Assembly (NCBI GenBank): GCA_902826215.1
Contig: CADEDY010000018.1
Location: 1 to 39,326, forward strand
Direction: 5' to 3'
Length of the DNA: 39,326 nt
From: an uncultured Bacteroidota bacterium
GTDB taxonomy: Bacteria; Bacteroidota; Bacteroidia; Flavobacteriales_F; PHOS-HE28
Shown: positions 31,250-39,302 of the stretch, one piece after another
Layout: every line of letters starts with the position of its first letter
How positions within the stretch are numbered: position 1 is the stretch's first letter
Translations under genes and position numbers: made by a program
Notes under the pieces: generated by a model
Seen by the model: the letters and a program-made list of their open reading frames with translations, nothing else
The model's database searches: none
What the model was told of the DNA's origin: nothing

Positions 31250-32431
31250 CTGCGTTCCCGCCTTTCCATACTCTTCCTCACGGTCTTCATCGATCTGCTG
31301 GGCTTCGGCCTTGTGATCCCGATCCTGCCGACCTATGCCACGCAATTGGGCGCATCGTCCTTCGAAGTGGGACTGGTCATGGCCGTGTATGCCTTGATGA
31401 ACTTCATCTTCTCGCCGCTCTGGGGCACCATGAGCGATCGCTACGGACGCCGCCCCATCATTGCATTCACCGTGGGCATTACAGCGATGGCCTTCCTGTT
31501 GCTGGCCAATGCTCACAGCCTGGCCCTGCTCTTCGCCGCCCGCATGCTCGCCGGCATCGGATCCGCCAACATCGCTGCCTCACAGGCCTACATCACCGAT
31601 GTCACACCACCCGAGGGACGTGCCAAGGCCTTGGGCTTGATCGGCGCTGCGTTCGGCATGGGCTTCATCTTCGGTCCGCCTGTCGGTGGGTTCATCAAGG
31701 AGCAGTATGGCATGGATGCGGTTGGTTACAGCGCCATGGGCCTCAGTTTGCTCAACCTCATCCTGATCCTGATCCTGCTTCCCGAATCGTTGAAGGAAAA
31801 GGACCCGAACAACACCATCGAGTTCAAACCGGTCACGAGTACGATCAAAGCGCTGGGCAACGAACGCTTCCGTGATCTCTTCATCACCACCTTCATCTAC
31901 ATCATGGCCTTCAGCATGATGCAGATCACGGTCGCACTCCTCTGGGAGCAGCACTATGGACTGAACGAAGCCCACATCGGATACATGTTCGCTTTCATCG
32001 GCCTTTCCTCCGCCATCGTGCAAGGCGGTCTGGTCGGCTGGCTCTCGCGCACCTTCGGTGAGCCCAAGCTGATGGTGATCGGCTCGGTGCTTTGCGGCCT
32101 GGGTCTGCTCACCATTCCTTTCGTTCCGCCGGCCTATTTCATTCCGCTCGCTTTCGTACCCATGATCCTCTTGGCATTCGCCAACGGCTGCATGATGCCG
32201 AGCATTTCCTCGTTGCTGAGCCGCGGTGCTACCAACAAGGAGCAAGGCCAAGTGCTGGGCATGAACCAGAGCTTCGGCTCCCTTGCGCGGATCGCAGGCC
32301 CCACCGCAGGCGGATTCCTCTACGGCCTGCATTACACCGGACCGTACATCGTGGGTGCCCTGCTCATGGTCGGTGCGTTGCTCTTCGTGCTGGCGTATCA
32401 GCGTGCGGGAAGGGGCCGCGTGCCGCAGTAG
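31250..32431 (+). CDS. MFS transporter, TetA-like 12-helix exporter; start codon uncertain
   Basis: The frame from 31250 encodes 393 residues. Twelve transmembrane helices are visible, beginning LSILFLTVFIDLLGFGLVIPILP. Motif A (GTMSDRYGRRPI) lies between helices 2 and 3, and an ARMLAGIGSANIAASQAYITD segment makes helix 4/5. The D..GFG...PILP and GPPVGG (motif C-like) elements are typical of the tetracycline/multidrug resistance exporter group (DHA1). Substrate unknown. No ATG, GTG or TTG is in frame between the NDH-2 stop and the GTG at 31313, which is already inside helix 1. I placed the start at the CTG at 31250 (CTG CGT TCC) as a guess that leaves helix 1 whole. Confidence 0.85.
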   Translation: MRSRLSILFLTVFIDLLGFGLVIPILPTYATQLGASSFEVGLVMAVYALMNFIFSPLWGTMSDRYGRRPIIAFTVGITAMAFLLLANAHSLALLFAARMLAGIGSANIAASQAYITDVTPPEGRAKALGLIGAAFGMGFIFGPPVGGFIKEQYGMDAVGYSAMGLSLLNLILILILLPESLKEKDPNNTIEFKPVTSTIKALGNERFRDLFITTFIYIMAFSMMQITVALLWEQHYGLNEAHIGYMFAFIGLSSAIVQGGLVGWLSRTFGEPKLMVIGSVLCGLGLLTIPFVPPAYFIPLAFVPMILLAFANGCMMPSISSLLSRGATNKEQGQVLGMNQSFGSLARIAGPTAGGFLYGLHYTGPYIVGALLMVGALLFVLAYQRAGRGRVPQ

Positions 32432-32475
32432 CAGGGCATTGCAGCCGAACCGGTCCCTCGTTCCATCCGTTGGGC

Positions 32476-32483
32476 TAATTTCG
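32476..32483 (+). promoter_or_regulatory. Candidate -7 promoter element of sucD
   Basis: TAATTTCG, followed by CCGCC, lies 29 bases before the ATG at 32513 and matches TAnnTTTG at five of six fixed positions. It is placed right after the MFS stop, so sucD probably has its own transcript. Confidence 0.45.
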
Positions 32484-32512
32484 CCGCCGTTCCAACCGAA
32501 CCACATCGAACC

Positions 32513-33382
32513 ATGAGCGTACTCGTCAACAAGAACAGTAAGGTACTTGTCCAAGGATTCACCGGTAGCGAAGGCACCTTCCACGCTACGCAGATGATCG
32601 AGTACGGCACGAACGTGGTCGGCGGTGTCACCCCCGGAAAAGGCGGTCAGAAGCACTTGGATCGTCCGGTATTCGAGACCGTGAGCGATGCCGTGAAGAC
32701 CACCGGCGCCGATGTCAGCATCATCTTCGTACCACCTGCATTCGCTGCGGATGCTATAATGGAAGCCGCTGAAGCAGGCATCAAGGTGATCGTCTGCATC
32801 ACCGAAGGCATTCCCGTAAAGGACATGGTTTCTGCGCGCGAGTACATCCGCGGAAAGGACTGCACCCTCATCGGCCCCAACTGCCCAGGCGTGATCACCG
32901 CCGACGAATGCAAAGTGGGCATCATGCCCGGCTTCGTGTTCAAGAAGGGCACGGTCGGTATCGTCTCGAAGTCCGGCACACTCACGTACGAAGCAGCCGA
33001 CCAGGTCGTGAAAGCGGGCTTAGGCATCACCACGGCCATCGGTATCGGTGGCGACCCCATCATCGGCACCACCACGTTGGAGGCCGTACAACTCTTCACC
33101 AACGACCCTGAGACCAAGGCCATCGTCATGATCGGTGAGATCGGCGGTGATCTGGAGATACAGGCAGCGAAGTGGATCAAGGCGAACTGCAAGAAACCGG
33201 TCATCGGCTTCATCGCCGGTGAGACCGCTCCTGTAGGCCGAACCATGGGCCACGCCGGTGCCATCGTTTCCGGTGCCGACGAAAGCGCTGCTGCCAAGAA
33301 GAAGGTGATGCGCGAATGCGGCATCCACGTGGTGGATAGCCCCGCGACCATCGGGGCGAAGGTGAAGGAGGTGCTCGGATAG
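32513..33382 (+). CDS. sucD: Succinate-CoA ligase (ADP-forming) subunit alpha
   Basis: The protein is 289 residues, a standard length. With SucB it converts succinyl-CoA to succinate with substrate-level phosphorylation in the citric acid cycle. The CoA-binding Rossmann domain starts [22 protein letters not shown] (residues 11-32) and contains [10 protein letters not shown]. The ligase domain carries [20 protein letters not shown] near 122, and the phosphohistidine His247 in [13 protein letters not shown]. All key residues are present. sucC is not in the window, so the two subunits are encoded apart here. Confidence 0.98.
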   Translation: MSVLVNKNSKVLVQGFTGSEGTFHATQMIEYGTNVVGGVTPGKGGQKHLDRPVFETVSDAVKTTGADVSIIFVPPAFAADAIMEAAEAGIKVIVCITEGIPVKDMVSAREYIRGKDCTLIGPNCPGVITADECKVGIMPGFVFKKGTVGIVSKSGTLTYEAADQVVKAGLGITTAIGIGGDPIIGTTTLEAVQLFTNDPETKAIVMIGEIGGDLEIQAAKWIKANCKKPVIGFIAGETAPVGRTMGHAGAIVSGADESAAAKKKVMRECGIHVVDSPATIGAKVKEVLG

Positions 33383-33416
33383 CAGCCCCGTAACTTTCGT
33401 TACCTCTGGCGGATCG

Positions 33417-33436
33417 AATACGGGTTTTCCGGTATT
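33417..33436 (+). promoter_or_regulatory. Conserved promoter motif, site 1 (response regulator gene)
   Basis: AATACGGGTTTTCCGGTATT is a near-perfect dyad (AATACSGG-TTTT-CCSGTATT). A CATCTTTG -7-like element begins 22 bases after its end, at 33458, and the ATG follows at 33471. Related sites at 36580, 37375 and 38879 precede three secreted-protein genes. Confidence 0.55.
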
Positions 33437-33470
33437 TTCCGGCCTGCATGCGCCGAACATCTTTGCCGAC

Positions 33471-34127
33471 ATGTTGAACGTGGCGGCACCTTTCACTGTC
33501 CTTCTGGTCGATGATCAATCCATCATACTCGATGGTATCGAGGCCTTGTTGCTCCCGATCGACCTCGTTCAGGTCGTAGGGCGAGCGACGAACGGGGCGG
33601 ATGCCGTGCGTGAGGCAGCCACCCTGCAACCGGAAATGGTGATCATGGATGTGAACATGCCTGGCATGGACGGTATCGAGGCCACGAAACGCATCCTCAA
33701 GGCAGCCCCGGAAACCAAGATCCTCGTCCTGAGCATGTACGGTCACAAGGAATTCGTGCTAGAACTCCTCGATGCCGGTGCCAGCGGTTACCTCTTGAAG
33801 AACACCGGCAAGGCCGAGCTACTCGAAGCGCTTTCCGCCATCATGAACGGCAAACGCTATCTGGCCAAGGAGATCGCCACCCTGCTGCAACAGACCGATC
33901 GTTTCAAGGACCGCCAAGGCGAGAACGGGTACGGTGTACTGACCAAGCGCGAAGTGCAGGTGGTGAAGCTGATCATGCAGGAGTACACCACCCAGGAGAT
34001 CGCCGAACGTCTCTTCCTCAGCGCCGATACGGTGGAAACACACCGAAGGAATATTATGCATAAACTAGACCTCCGGAACACCGCCGGCCTGGTGAAGTAC
34101 GCCATGGAACGGGGGTGGGGGGAGTGA
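33471..34127 (+). CDS. NarL/LuxR-family response regulator
   Basis: The protein is 218 residues. The receiver domain (residues 8-125) has the acidic pair Asp14/Asp15 (LLVDDQ), the phosphoacceptor Asp60 (VIMDVNMPGMDG), Ser at LVLSMYG and Lys110 (YLLKNTGK). The C-terminal LuxR-type HTH spans about 154-212 (LTKREVQVVKLIMQEYTTQE, IAERLFLSADTVETHRRNIM, HKLDLRNTAGLVKYA). The partner is almost certainly the TPR histidine kinase at 34532. Its own upstream region carries the dyad motif found before nearby secreted-protein genes, suggesting autoregulation. Confidence 0.96.
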   Translation: MLNVAAPFTVLLVDDQSIILDGIEALLLPIDLVQVVGRATNGADAVREAATLQPEMVIMDVNMPGMDGIEATKRILKAAPETKILVLSMYGHKEFVLELLDAGASGYLLKNTGKAELLEALSAIMNGKRYLAKEIATLLQQTDRFKDRQGENGYGVLTKREVQVVKLIMQEYTTQEIAERLFLSADTVETHRRNIMHKLDLRNTAGLVKYAMERGWGE

Positions 34128-34146
34128 GCAAACAAACCAGAACAAC

Positions 34147-34440
34147 ATGGAAGCGAACGTGATCATAACTGCCGAAGGACCTATCGTTGTGGAATACAAA
34201 TGGCCTGAAGGCTACGTCCTAATTGCCGACTTTATGGATGAACCCGGCCATCGGTACCATATCGCTTTCTTCGAGGAGAAACCTGGGGCTCATGGGGACA
34301 CCAAGGAATTCGAAATGGTAACGATAGACCATACGAGAGATGGTGAACACTCGTTAAGTGCCATCGCAATATGCGGGAATAAGGTGCTCGCCAAGGACCG
34401 TAAGATGGTGAAGGACGGCACCAGTGAACAGGTGCAATAG
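34147..34440 (+). CDS. Hypothetical small protein between regulator and kinase genes
   Basis: The protein is 97 residues. It has no signal peptide or membrane helix. The sequence is strand-rich (NVIITAEGPIVVEYKWPEGYVLIADF, HRYHIAFFEEKPG, EFEMVTIDHTRDGEHSLSAIAICGNKVL) and ends in a charged tail. It starts 19 bases after the regulator's stop and is followed 91 bases later by the kinase gene, so the three may form one transcript. I do not recognise a family. Its position makes a role in the signalling pair possible but unproved. Confidence 0.65.
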   Translation: MEANVIITAEGPIVVEYKWPEGYVLIADFMDEPGHRYHIAFFEEKPGAHGDTKEFEMVTIDHTRDGEHSLSAIAICGNKVLAKDRKMVKDGTSEQVQ

Positions 34441-34531
34441 GCTCAACACCTTCCATGCTCAAGTGAACCATAAAGGTCCATTGGGGTCGGTGCCTCGCTC
34501 CGCGATCGGCTGGATCAAGCGACTTGAAGTA

Positions 34532-36559
34532 ATGAAAATACTTCTCTATACGCTATTGTCCTTGGCCTTCACTTCGACGGTCAGTGCGCAAACCGATGCC
34601 TGGCAAAGGCTTTATGACCACTCCACCACCTTACTTGATGAAACCGAGGAACACATGCCTGTGTTCTTGGACAGCCTTCTCCCTTTCCGTAGCCGGTCCA
34701 ACGAAGACCGGGTACTGATTGACCTGCTGACCGCAAGGTGGATGCGCCATTCTGGTCGCACACCGGAAGCGCATCATATCCTGGATACCATTCAGATCGA
34801 TCGCGGACTTGGATACCATTACTTCTCCTATCTCCGCCACTATCAACATGCGAAGGTCTACAAGGAATTCGAGTTGTTCGATCAAGCGAGGGTCGAGTGT
34901 CTGTCCGCGATCAGATCGGCCGAACAGGCGAACATGCCGGACGAAGCCTTACAAATGGAACTTCTCGCGTGCGAGATCGACCTGCATGGAGACCGCTATC
35001 ATCAAGCTCAAGTGGGATTCGATCGCGCGCTTTCCAAAGCTCGGGGAATGCAGCACAACGAAGGGGTTTGTCGAGCTCTGATCGGCCTAGGTAATGTTTA
35101 CTACTACCAAGAAAAGGACTCCGCAGCCCTCACGTATTATTATCAAGCCTTTGACGAAGCTCGAGATGGGAACGATCCTGGACTAATGGTAAGTGCATTG
35201 CTGAACATCGGTGCGGCACTCTCATACACTTCAGGCTCGGATCACGCCATTTCACTTTACAGGTCCTTCCTGGACACGGCTGCTGTTGGTTCGGTAGGGC
35301 CTCGGCTTAAAGCTGACGTTCTGTGCAATATGGCGAGCATGTACAGTGATCTTGAGGACCATCGAACAGCCGTTGCCTTGATCGATAGCGCACTATTCCT
35401 TTATGGCACCCTCCGAGACACCAGCAGCATGGCCCAACCTCACTTGTTCAAGGCCACAGCGCTTTGGAACCTCGGGCAACAGGAAGAGGCCATTCGAATG
35501 GCCAAGCTAGCGCGCACCTATACCCGAGGTACGGACCTCAAAGCAAAAGCGACCAAAAAGGCAGCTGAGTACCTTCAGAAGGTGGGGCGCGACGCGGAAG
35601 CGCTGGATCTCCTGAACGAATACGCGAACCTTGCGGATAGCCTTTCTCGGGCCAAATTCAATAAGCGTATCGCTGGCGCGCAGGTCCAATTCGAAACCGA
35701 ACGTAAAGAGCGACGCATCACCGAACAAGAGCAAGCACTTGCTCTCGCATCTGCCGTGGACCGCCGAAAGAACATCCAGCGCCTCGCACTTGGTGTTGGT
35801 GTACTTGCGCTGACCGTGATCGCTCTTTTGCTCGCCCGTGGCCTCCGCAACCGCAAGCGTCTGGCCGTGCAGGAACGAACGCTCCACACCCAACAAGTCG
35901 ACAAGCTCATGAACGAGCAGGAGATCAAGGCCATCAACGCGATGCTGGAAGGGCAGGAGAAGGAGCGAGACCGCGTGGCCAAGGACCTGCACGACCGCTT
36001 GGGCAGCATGCTCAGTGCCATCAAGATGCAAGTTGGGGCGTTGGAAGGCGGAGTTGAAGTCGTGCGTACCGAACAGGAGGCGCAGCACCGGAAAGTGGAG
36101 CGCTTGCTTGATGAGGCCGTGGGCGAAGTGCGCCGCATTTCGCACGATATGATCGCCGTTACCCTAGCGCGTTTCGGCTTGGCAAAGGCCTTGGAGGATC
36201 TTTGTGCCTCGGTCCGCGTCACCGGCAGGTTGGCGGTGGAACTGCAACTGTTCGGTCTGGAAGAACGCTTGGAACGCTCCATGGAGATCGCTGTGTACCG
36301 CATGGTGCAGGAACTGGTGAGCAACGTACTCAAGCATGCGAAGGCCTCCGAGATCAGCATCTCCCTAACGCGGGAGCCCGGCAGGTTGAGCGTGATGGTG
36401 ACGGACGATGGCAAGGGCTTTGATCCCACCACCGCCCAAGAAGGCATGGGCATACAGAACGTACGCTCCCGTGCAGCCAGTTTAGGTGCGGTGCTCCGCG
36501 TTGATTCCAAACCGGGCGCGGGTACCACGGTGAGCGTGGAATGTCCGGTGGTGGAGTAG
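34532..36559 (+). CDS. TPR-containing sensor histidine kinase
   Basis: The protein is 675 residues from the ATG at 34532, which starts the signal peptide MKILLYTLLSLAFTSTVSAQ; the open frame upstream is not coding. Residues about 30-370 form a periplasmic TPR sensor (GVCRALIGLGNVYYYQEKDSAALTYYYQAF, VSALLNIGAALSY, ATALWNLGQQEEAIRMAKLA). A coiled region (KFNKRIAGAQVQFETERKE) precedes one membrane helix at about 417-437. The cytoplasmic kinase has a HisKA_3 site with His487 (VAKDLHDRLGSMLSAIKM), the N box VQELVSNVLKHAKA with Asn598, and G boxes DDGKGFD (Asp625) and GMGIQNVRSRA, PGAGTTV. This HisKA_3 class pairs with NarL-type regulators. Confidence 0.95.
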   Translation: MKILLYTLLSLAFTSTVSAQTDAWQRLYDHSTTLLDETEEHMPVFLDSLLPFRSRSNEDRVLIDLLTARWMRHSGRTPEAHHILDTIQIDRGLGYHYFSYLRHYQHAKVYKEFELFDQARVECLSAIRSAEQANMPDEALQMELLACEIDLHGDRYHQAQVGFDRALSKARGMQHNEGVCRALIGLGNVYYYQEKDSAALTYYYQAFDEARDGNDPGLMVSALLNIGAALSYTSGSDHAISLYRSFLDTAAVGSVGPRLKADVLCNMASMYSDLEDHRTAVALIDSALFLYGTLRDTSSMAQPHLFKATALWNLGQQEEAIRMAKLARTYTRGTDLKAKATKKAAEYLQKVGRDAEALDLLNEYANLADSLSRAKFNKRIAGAQVQFETERKERRITEQEQALALASAVDRRKNIQRLALGVGVLALTVIALLLARGLRNRKRLAVQERTLHTQQVDKLMNEQEIKAINAMLEGQEKERDRVAKDLHDRLGSMLSAIKMQVGALEGGVEVVRTEQEAQHRKVERLLDEAVGEVRRISHDMIAVTLARFGLAKALEDLCASVRVTGRLAVELQLFGLEERLERSMEIAVYRMVQELVSNVLKHAKASEISISLTREPGRLSVMVTDDGKGFDPTTAQEGMGIQNVRSRAASLGAVLRVDSKPGAGTTVSVECPVVE

Positions 36560-36579
36560 GGGCGTGACGCTCGAAGAAA

Positions 36580-36598
36580 TCACGGTTTTCGGGTATTG
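36580..36598 (+). promoter_or_regulatory. Conserved promoter motif, site 2
   Basis: TCACGGTTTTCGGGTATTG matches the consensus ACGGTTTTCCGGTATTG with one change. The element TCCTTCGC (36620-36627), similar to TACTTTCGC before other genes, starts 22 bases after the TATT. The start codon of the secreted-protein gene is at 36652. Confidence 0.55.
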
Positions 36599-36651
36599 CT
36601 GCTCGTCTTCGTTGGGCGGTCCTTCGCACCACCAACCAACACATCGAACAG

Positions 36652-37296
36652 ATGAAATACCCGCTGATCCTTTCCCTCTCCGTTGCCCTGTCCAGCACGG
36701 TGGCAATGGGCCAGAATGCGGCGCAACCGCGTCTCCCTAAGGCCTCTGCATGTTGCCTGCAGCCCACAATGACACCGTCCTTCACCGGCGGAAATTCCCA
36801 AGGCTTGAAACCCGATCAGTCGGCCTCCACCGCCGATATCGCCGTGGTTGTAAAGCAGACCTCCGTGGAAAGGACCGCTGGAGGAGAATGGGTCTTCTCC
36901 GTGGCTGTGGCCAACGACAACGGGAACAACTGCACGCCCAAGGACAACACGCGCGCCATTCTTCAACTGCCGCCCGACTGCCAAGTGGTCCATGTGGAAG
37001 CGCTTCAAGCGGATGGTGCGGCAGCCTCCTGGACGCAGTGCGGAGCCTATCTCGACGTTCATCTGGGACAATTGTGTCCTGCGGATCGCATGATCGGAAA
37101 GCCGGCCACCATCAAGGTTCAGCTCAAGGTTTCGCCCTACACCAGCGCAGCCTGCATTCCCGCATTCGGGGTCTTCGCATTCAGCGGCATGCCTGACCAT
37201 GTGCCGGGCAACAACAACTGGTGGTGGCGGGAGCATTGCACCCAAGGCATGACCTTCTACCCAAAGGAGCAGCCGTTGCCAAGCAAAGGCCAATAA
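36652..37296 (+). CDS. Cysteine-rich secreted protein, DUF11-like fold possible
   Basis: The protein is 214 residues with signal peptide MKYPLILSLSVALSSTVAMGQ. The mature protein has about nine cysteines (ACCL near 33, NNCTP near 98, PPDCQVV, WTQCGAY, GQLCPAD, SAACIPAFG, EHCTQG), suggesting disulfides outside the cytoplasm. The middle (VVVKQTSVERTAGGEWVFSVAVANDNGNNC...AILQLPPDC.VV.VEA) recalls the Ig-like DUF11 repeat. There is no T9SS sorting domain, so it may stay periplasmic or use another anchor. No named family is recognised. It carries the conserved promoter motif and a strong terminator follows. Confidence 0.8.
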   Translation: MKYPLILSLSVALSSTVAMGQNAAQPRLPKASACCLQPTMTPSFTGGNSQGLKPDQSASTADIAVVVKQTSVERTAGGEWVFSVAVANDNGNNCTPKDNTRAILQLPPDCQVVHVEALQADGAAASWTQCGAYLDVHLGQLCPADRMIGKPATIKVQLKVSPYTSAACIPAFGVFAFSGMPDHVPGNNNWWWREHCTQGMTFYPKEQPLPSKGQ

Positions 37297-37313
37297 GACC
37301 ATCATACTCTCGT

Positions 37314-37343
37314 GTGAAGGGCCTCCGATCGGAGGCTCTTCAC
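37314..37343 (+). terminator. Long hairpin terminator
   Basis: GTGAAG-G-GCCTCCGATCGGAGGC-T-CTTCAC folds into one long stem with a single G-T pair. The 16-base core at 37321-37336 is a perfect palindrome. ATTTC follows, only a weak T tract, but the stem is strong and lies 18 bases after the stop at 37296. Confidence 0.65.
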
Positions 37344-37374
37344 ATTTCAGTGTCCAAGGGTAAATGCGAAAACT

Positions 37375-37392
37375 CCCGGTTTTCCGGTATTG
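37375..37392 (+). promoter_or_regulatory. Conserved promoter motif, site 3
   Basis: CCCGGTTTTCCGGTATTG, 45 bases before the ATG at 37437. The element ATGCTTTG (37413-37420) starts 21 bases after the TATT, repeating the spacing seen at sites 1 and 2. Confidence 0.55.
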
Positions 37393-37436
37393 CGGGCTCT
37401 TCTTGTAAGGCCATGCTTTGTCAAAGGTGAAATGCC

Positions 37437-38819
37437 ATGCGTCCCCGAGCGACATTCCCGATCCTTGCGCTCTTGTTTCTAACGGTAACAAGGGTGCCGA
37501 CCTTGGCCGCCCAGTTCACTCCCGCAGTCAACGCGATACAACTGCCTGACACGCTCGTCTTTTCTGGAAGTGGGACCGTCTCAAATGCATCGCTCGTCTG
37601 GCACCCAGTGCACAGCCGGTACTATTCCGTACGTATCGGAAACGCGACCTTTCCTTTGCATACTTGGCTGGCGGCCGGAGGTCTTTCCGTATTCGCTTCT
37701 ACCGCAGGCATCGATACGCGCGGCCTATGGTACAACCCGACCACCGCGCAGGTCGAGCGGAATTGCCTTGGTGCTTTGGGGTGGGCCACCATGGAGATTG
37801 ATGCTGGTTTCAATGCGGTGAACACGTTCACCATGATCTTGAGCGGACAGCTTCAACCCAACGCGCAATCCGTCGCGGCGTACGATCCGATGCTCGATCA
37901 GGTGTTGTTCTACAATGCGGGTGATATTCAATTCAGAAGTAGGGCCAATGGAACCGTGGCCCAGACGTTGACCATTACGGGTATCGGTCCCTTGGCGAAC
38001 ATCAATGCACTAAGTGTGATCTGGACAGGGCAGTTGAACTACGAGATCGGGGTATTGGATTTCGTGAACAAGCGTGTGCTCTTGATTGATCGGTCTACCG
38101 GTGCAGTGAGTGCCACCGTTCAATTGCCCGCGTCATCCGTAACACACAACCAATTCCGGTTCTGCTACACCAATGATCGGGTCTGGCTCTTCAACGCCAC
38201 GTTCAAACGATGGAATGCCTATTGCATCTGGAACGAGCCTTGTCTTTCTGCAACGTTACCGGTCGAGTTGACCCGATTCAACGGAGCCTGTTCCAATGGA
38301 TCAGCCTTCTTGAACTGGGCCACCGCCAGCGAACACAACTCCAGCCACTTCCTCGTCGAGCGTAGTGCCGATGCGGTAGACTGGGCCACGATCGGCCGTG
38401 TGGAAGCCGCTGGTTACAGCCAAGGAACCATCGATTACCACTACATGGATCCAAAGTCATCGACCTCACCCGTGGTCTACTACCGCCTGCGCCAAGTGGA
38501 CCTCGACGGCCGCGAGGAAGTGTTCGCCACGTTGTCCCTGGAGAATTGCACGCACCAAAAGGGTTCGCTTTTCATCCACCCGAACCCCGCTACGGATCAT
38601 TGTACGGTCCGGGTGGACGGTTTGGTAAATGACAAGGAGCCTTTGCGCCTAATCATCGTTGATGTGCTGAGCCGGCAACTTCGTACAGCGGTGGTGATGA
38701 ACGACGGTCGGGGCATTCAAGATCTCGACCTCCAGGAATTGCCCGCCGGTACCTATCAGATCATTCTTATGGACGCCGCAGGTAACGTGATGGAAAGTAC
38801 GGCACTGGTGAAGCAGTGA
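37437..38819 (+). CDS. T9SS type A sorting-domain secreted protein
   Basis: The protein is 460 residues with a signal peptide ending near ...RVPTLAAQF. The first 270 residues resemble a six- or seven-bladed repeat or beta-rich region without a named family (SNASLVWHPVHSRYYSVRIGN, VAAYDPMLDQVLFYNAGDI, VLDFVNKRVLLIDRSTGAVS). Residues about 275-370 are the FN3-like module common in Bacteroidota (LPVELTRFNGAC, LNWATASEHNSSHFLVERS, YYRLRQVDLDGREEVF). Residues about 378-460 are the type IX secretion sorting domain (FIHPNPATDHCTVRV, DLDLQELPAGTYQIIL). It should be exported by the Por system and anchored or released at the surface. Confidence 0.92.
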   Translation: MRPRATFPILALLFLTVTRVPTLAAQFTPAVNAIQLPDTLVFSGSGTVSNASLVWHPVHSRYYSVRIGNATFPLHTWLAAGGLSVFASTAGIDTRGLWYNPTTAQVERNCLGALGWATMEIDAGFNAVNTFTMILSGQLQPNAQSVAAYDPMLDQVLFYNAGDIQFRSRANGTVAQTLTITGIGPLANINALSVIWTGQLNYEIGVLDFVNKRVLLIDRSTGAVSATVQLPASSVTHNQFRFCYTNDRVWLFNATFKRWNAYCIWNEPCLSATLPVELTRFNGACSNGSAFLNWATASEHNSSHFLVERSADAVDWATIGRVEAAGYSQGTIDYHYMDPKSSTSPVVYYRLRQVDLDGREEVFATLSLENCTHQKGSLFIHPNPATDHCTVRVDGLVNDKEPLRLIIVDVLSRQLRTAVVMNDGRGIQDLDLQELPAGTYQIILMDAAGNVMESTALVKQ

Positions 38820-38878
38820 GCACATCGGCCTCGAGTCGGAAAGCGGTCTTGAAGACCAATCCTACCAGCCACCGGAAT

Positions 38879-38896
38879 GACGGTACTTCGGTATTG
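38879..38896 (+). promoter_or_regulatory. Conserved promoter motif, site 4
   Basis: GACGGTACTTCGGTATTG, 91 bases before the ATG at 38988. It keeps ACGGT....CGGTATTG of the consensus with changes in the centre. The -7-like element at the usual spacing (CAGCTTGC, 38917) is weak, so this site is the least certain. Confidence 0.4.
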
Positions 38897-38987
38897 TTGA
38901 AGAACGGCACGATTGCCAGCTTGCACGCGCTTACGATATCCCGTGCCGGGGGCAGAATGGCCCACATGAACCCTAACCAAAAAGCGC

Positions 38988-39302
38988 ATGAAGCACGAAC
39001 TACACCAGGCACTCGCGGTATTAGGCGTGGCAGCGGCAATGTCACTGACACCAGCAGAAGCCCGACCCTTGGTTCACGCATCCATGTCCGGCGATCATCG
39101 CGGCAAGTCCGTACACATACAAGCCAGCACGGATATCGACATAAGCAGTGGATTGCTCCAGGATGGCAAACTGCTTCTCGGCGACGGTGACTGCGTCATC
39201 AACAGCAACTGCTTCCCTATCGCCCTCGTGAAATTGGATACACTGTGCGGGGGGGGGGGGGCTCCTACGGAGGGGGGGCTGAGTTCCTCTCGCATGGAAT
39301 AG
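38988..39302 (+). CDS. Small secreted protein, probably interrupted at a poly-G tract
   Basis: As written the frame gives 104 residues, with signal peptide MKHELHQALAVLGVAAAMSLTPAEA and a mature part HASMSGDHRGKSVHIQASTD, GDGDCVINSNCFPIALV, LDTLCGGGG. A run of 13 G lies at 39249-39261. After it the current frame reads APTEGGLSSSRME and stops. With one more G (or two fewer) the next frame reads GSYGGGAEFLSHGIDLEWIV and stays open to the window end. That frame looks more protein-like, so the real product is probably longer. Family not recognised. Confidence 0.65.
   Translation: MKHELHQALAVLGVAAAMSLTPAEARPLVHASMSGDHRGKSVHIQASTDIDISSGLLQDGKLLLGDGDCVINSNCFPIALVKLDTLCGGGGAPTEGGLSSSRME
39249..39261. 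repeat. Homopolymer tract of 13 G inside a coding region
   Basis: Thirteen consecutive G, followed 10 bases later by a run of 7 G (39272-39278). Tracts of this length slip readily during replication and also during sequencing. It sits within the small secreted-protein gene and changes its reading frame depending on length. Confidence 0.85.

Noticed and set aside
31580..32656. Minus-strand frame of 358 codons opposite the MFS gene
   Set aside because: Composition is shadow-like (His, Glu, Gln-rich) and the plus strand encodes a clear 12-helix transporter.
33390..33403. GTAAC-TTTC-GTTAC hairpin after sucD as a terminator
   Set aside because: The stem is only five bases and no T tract follows; the TAACTTTCG within it may equally be a promoter-like element.
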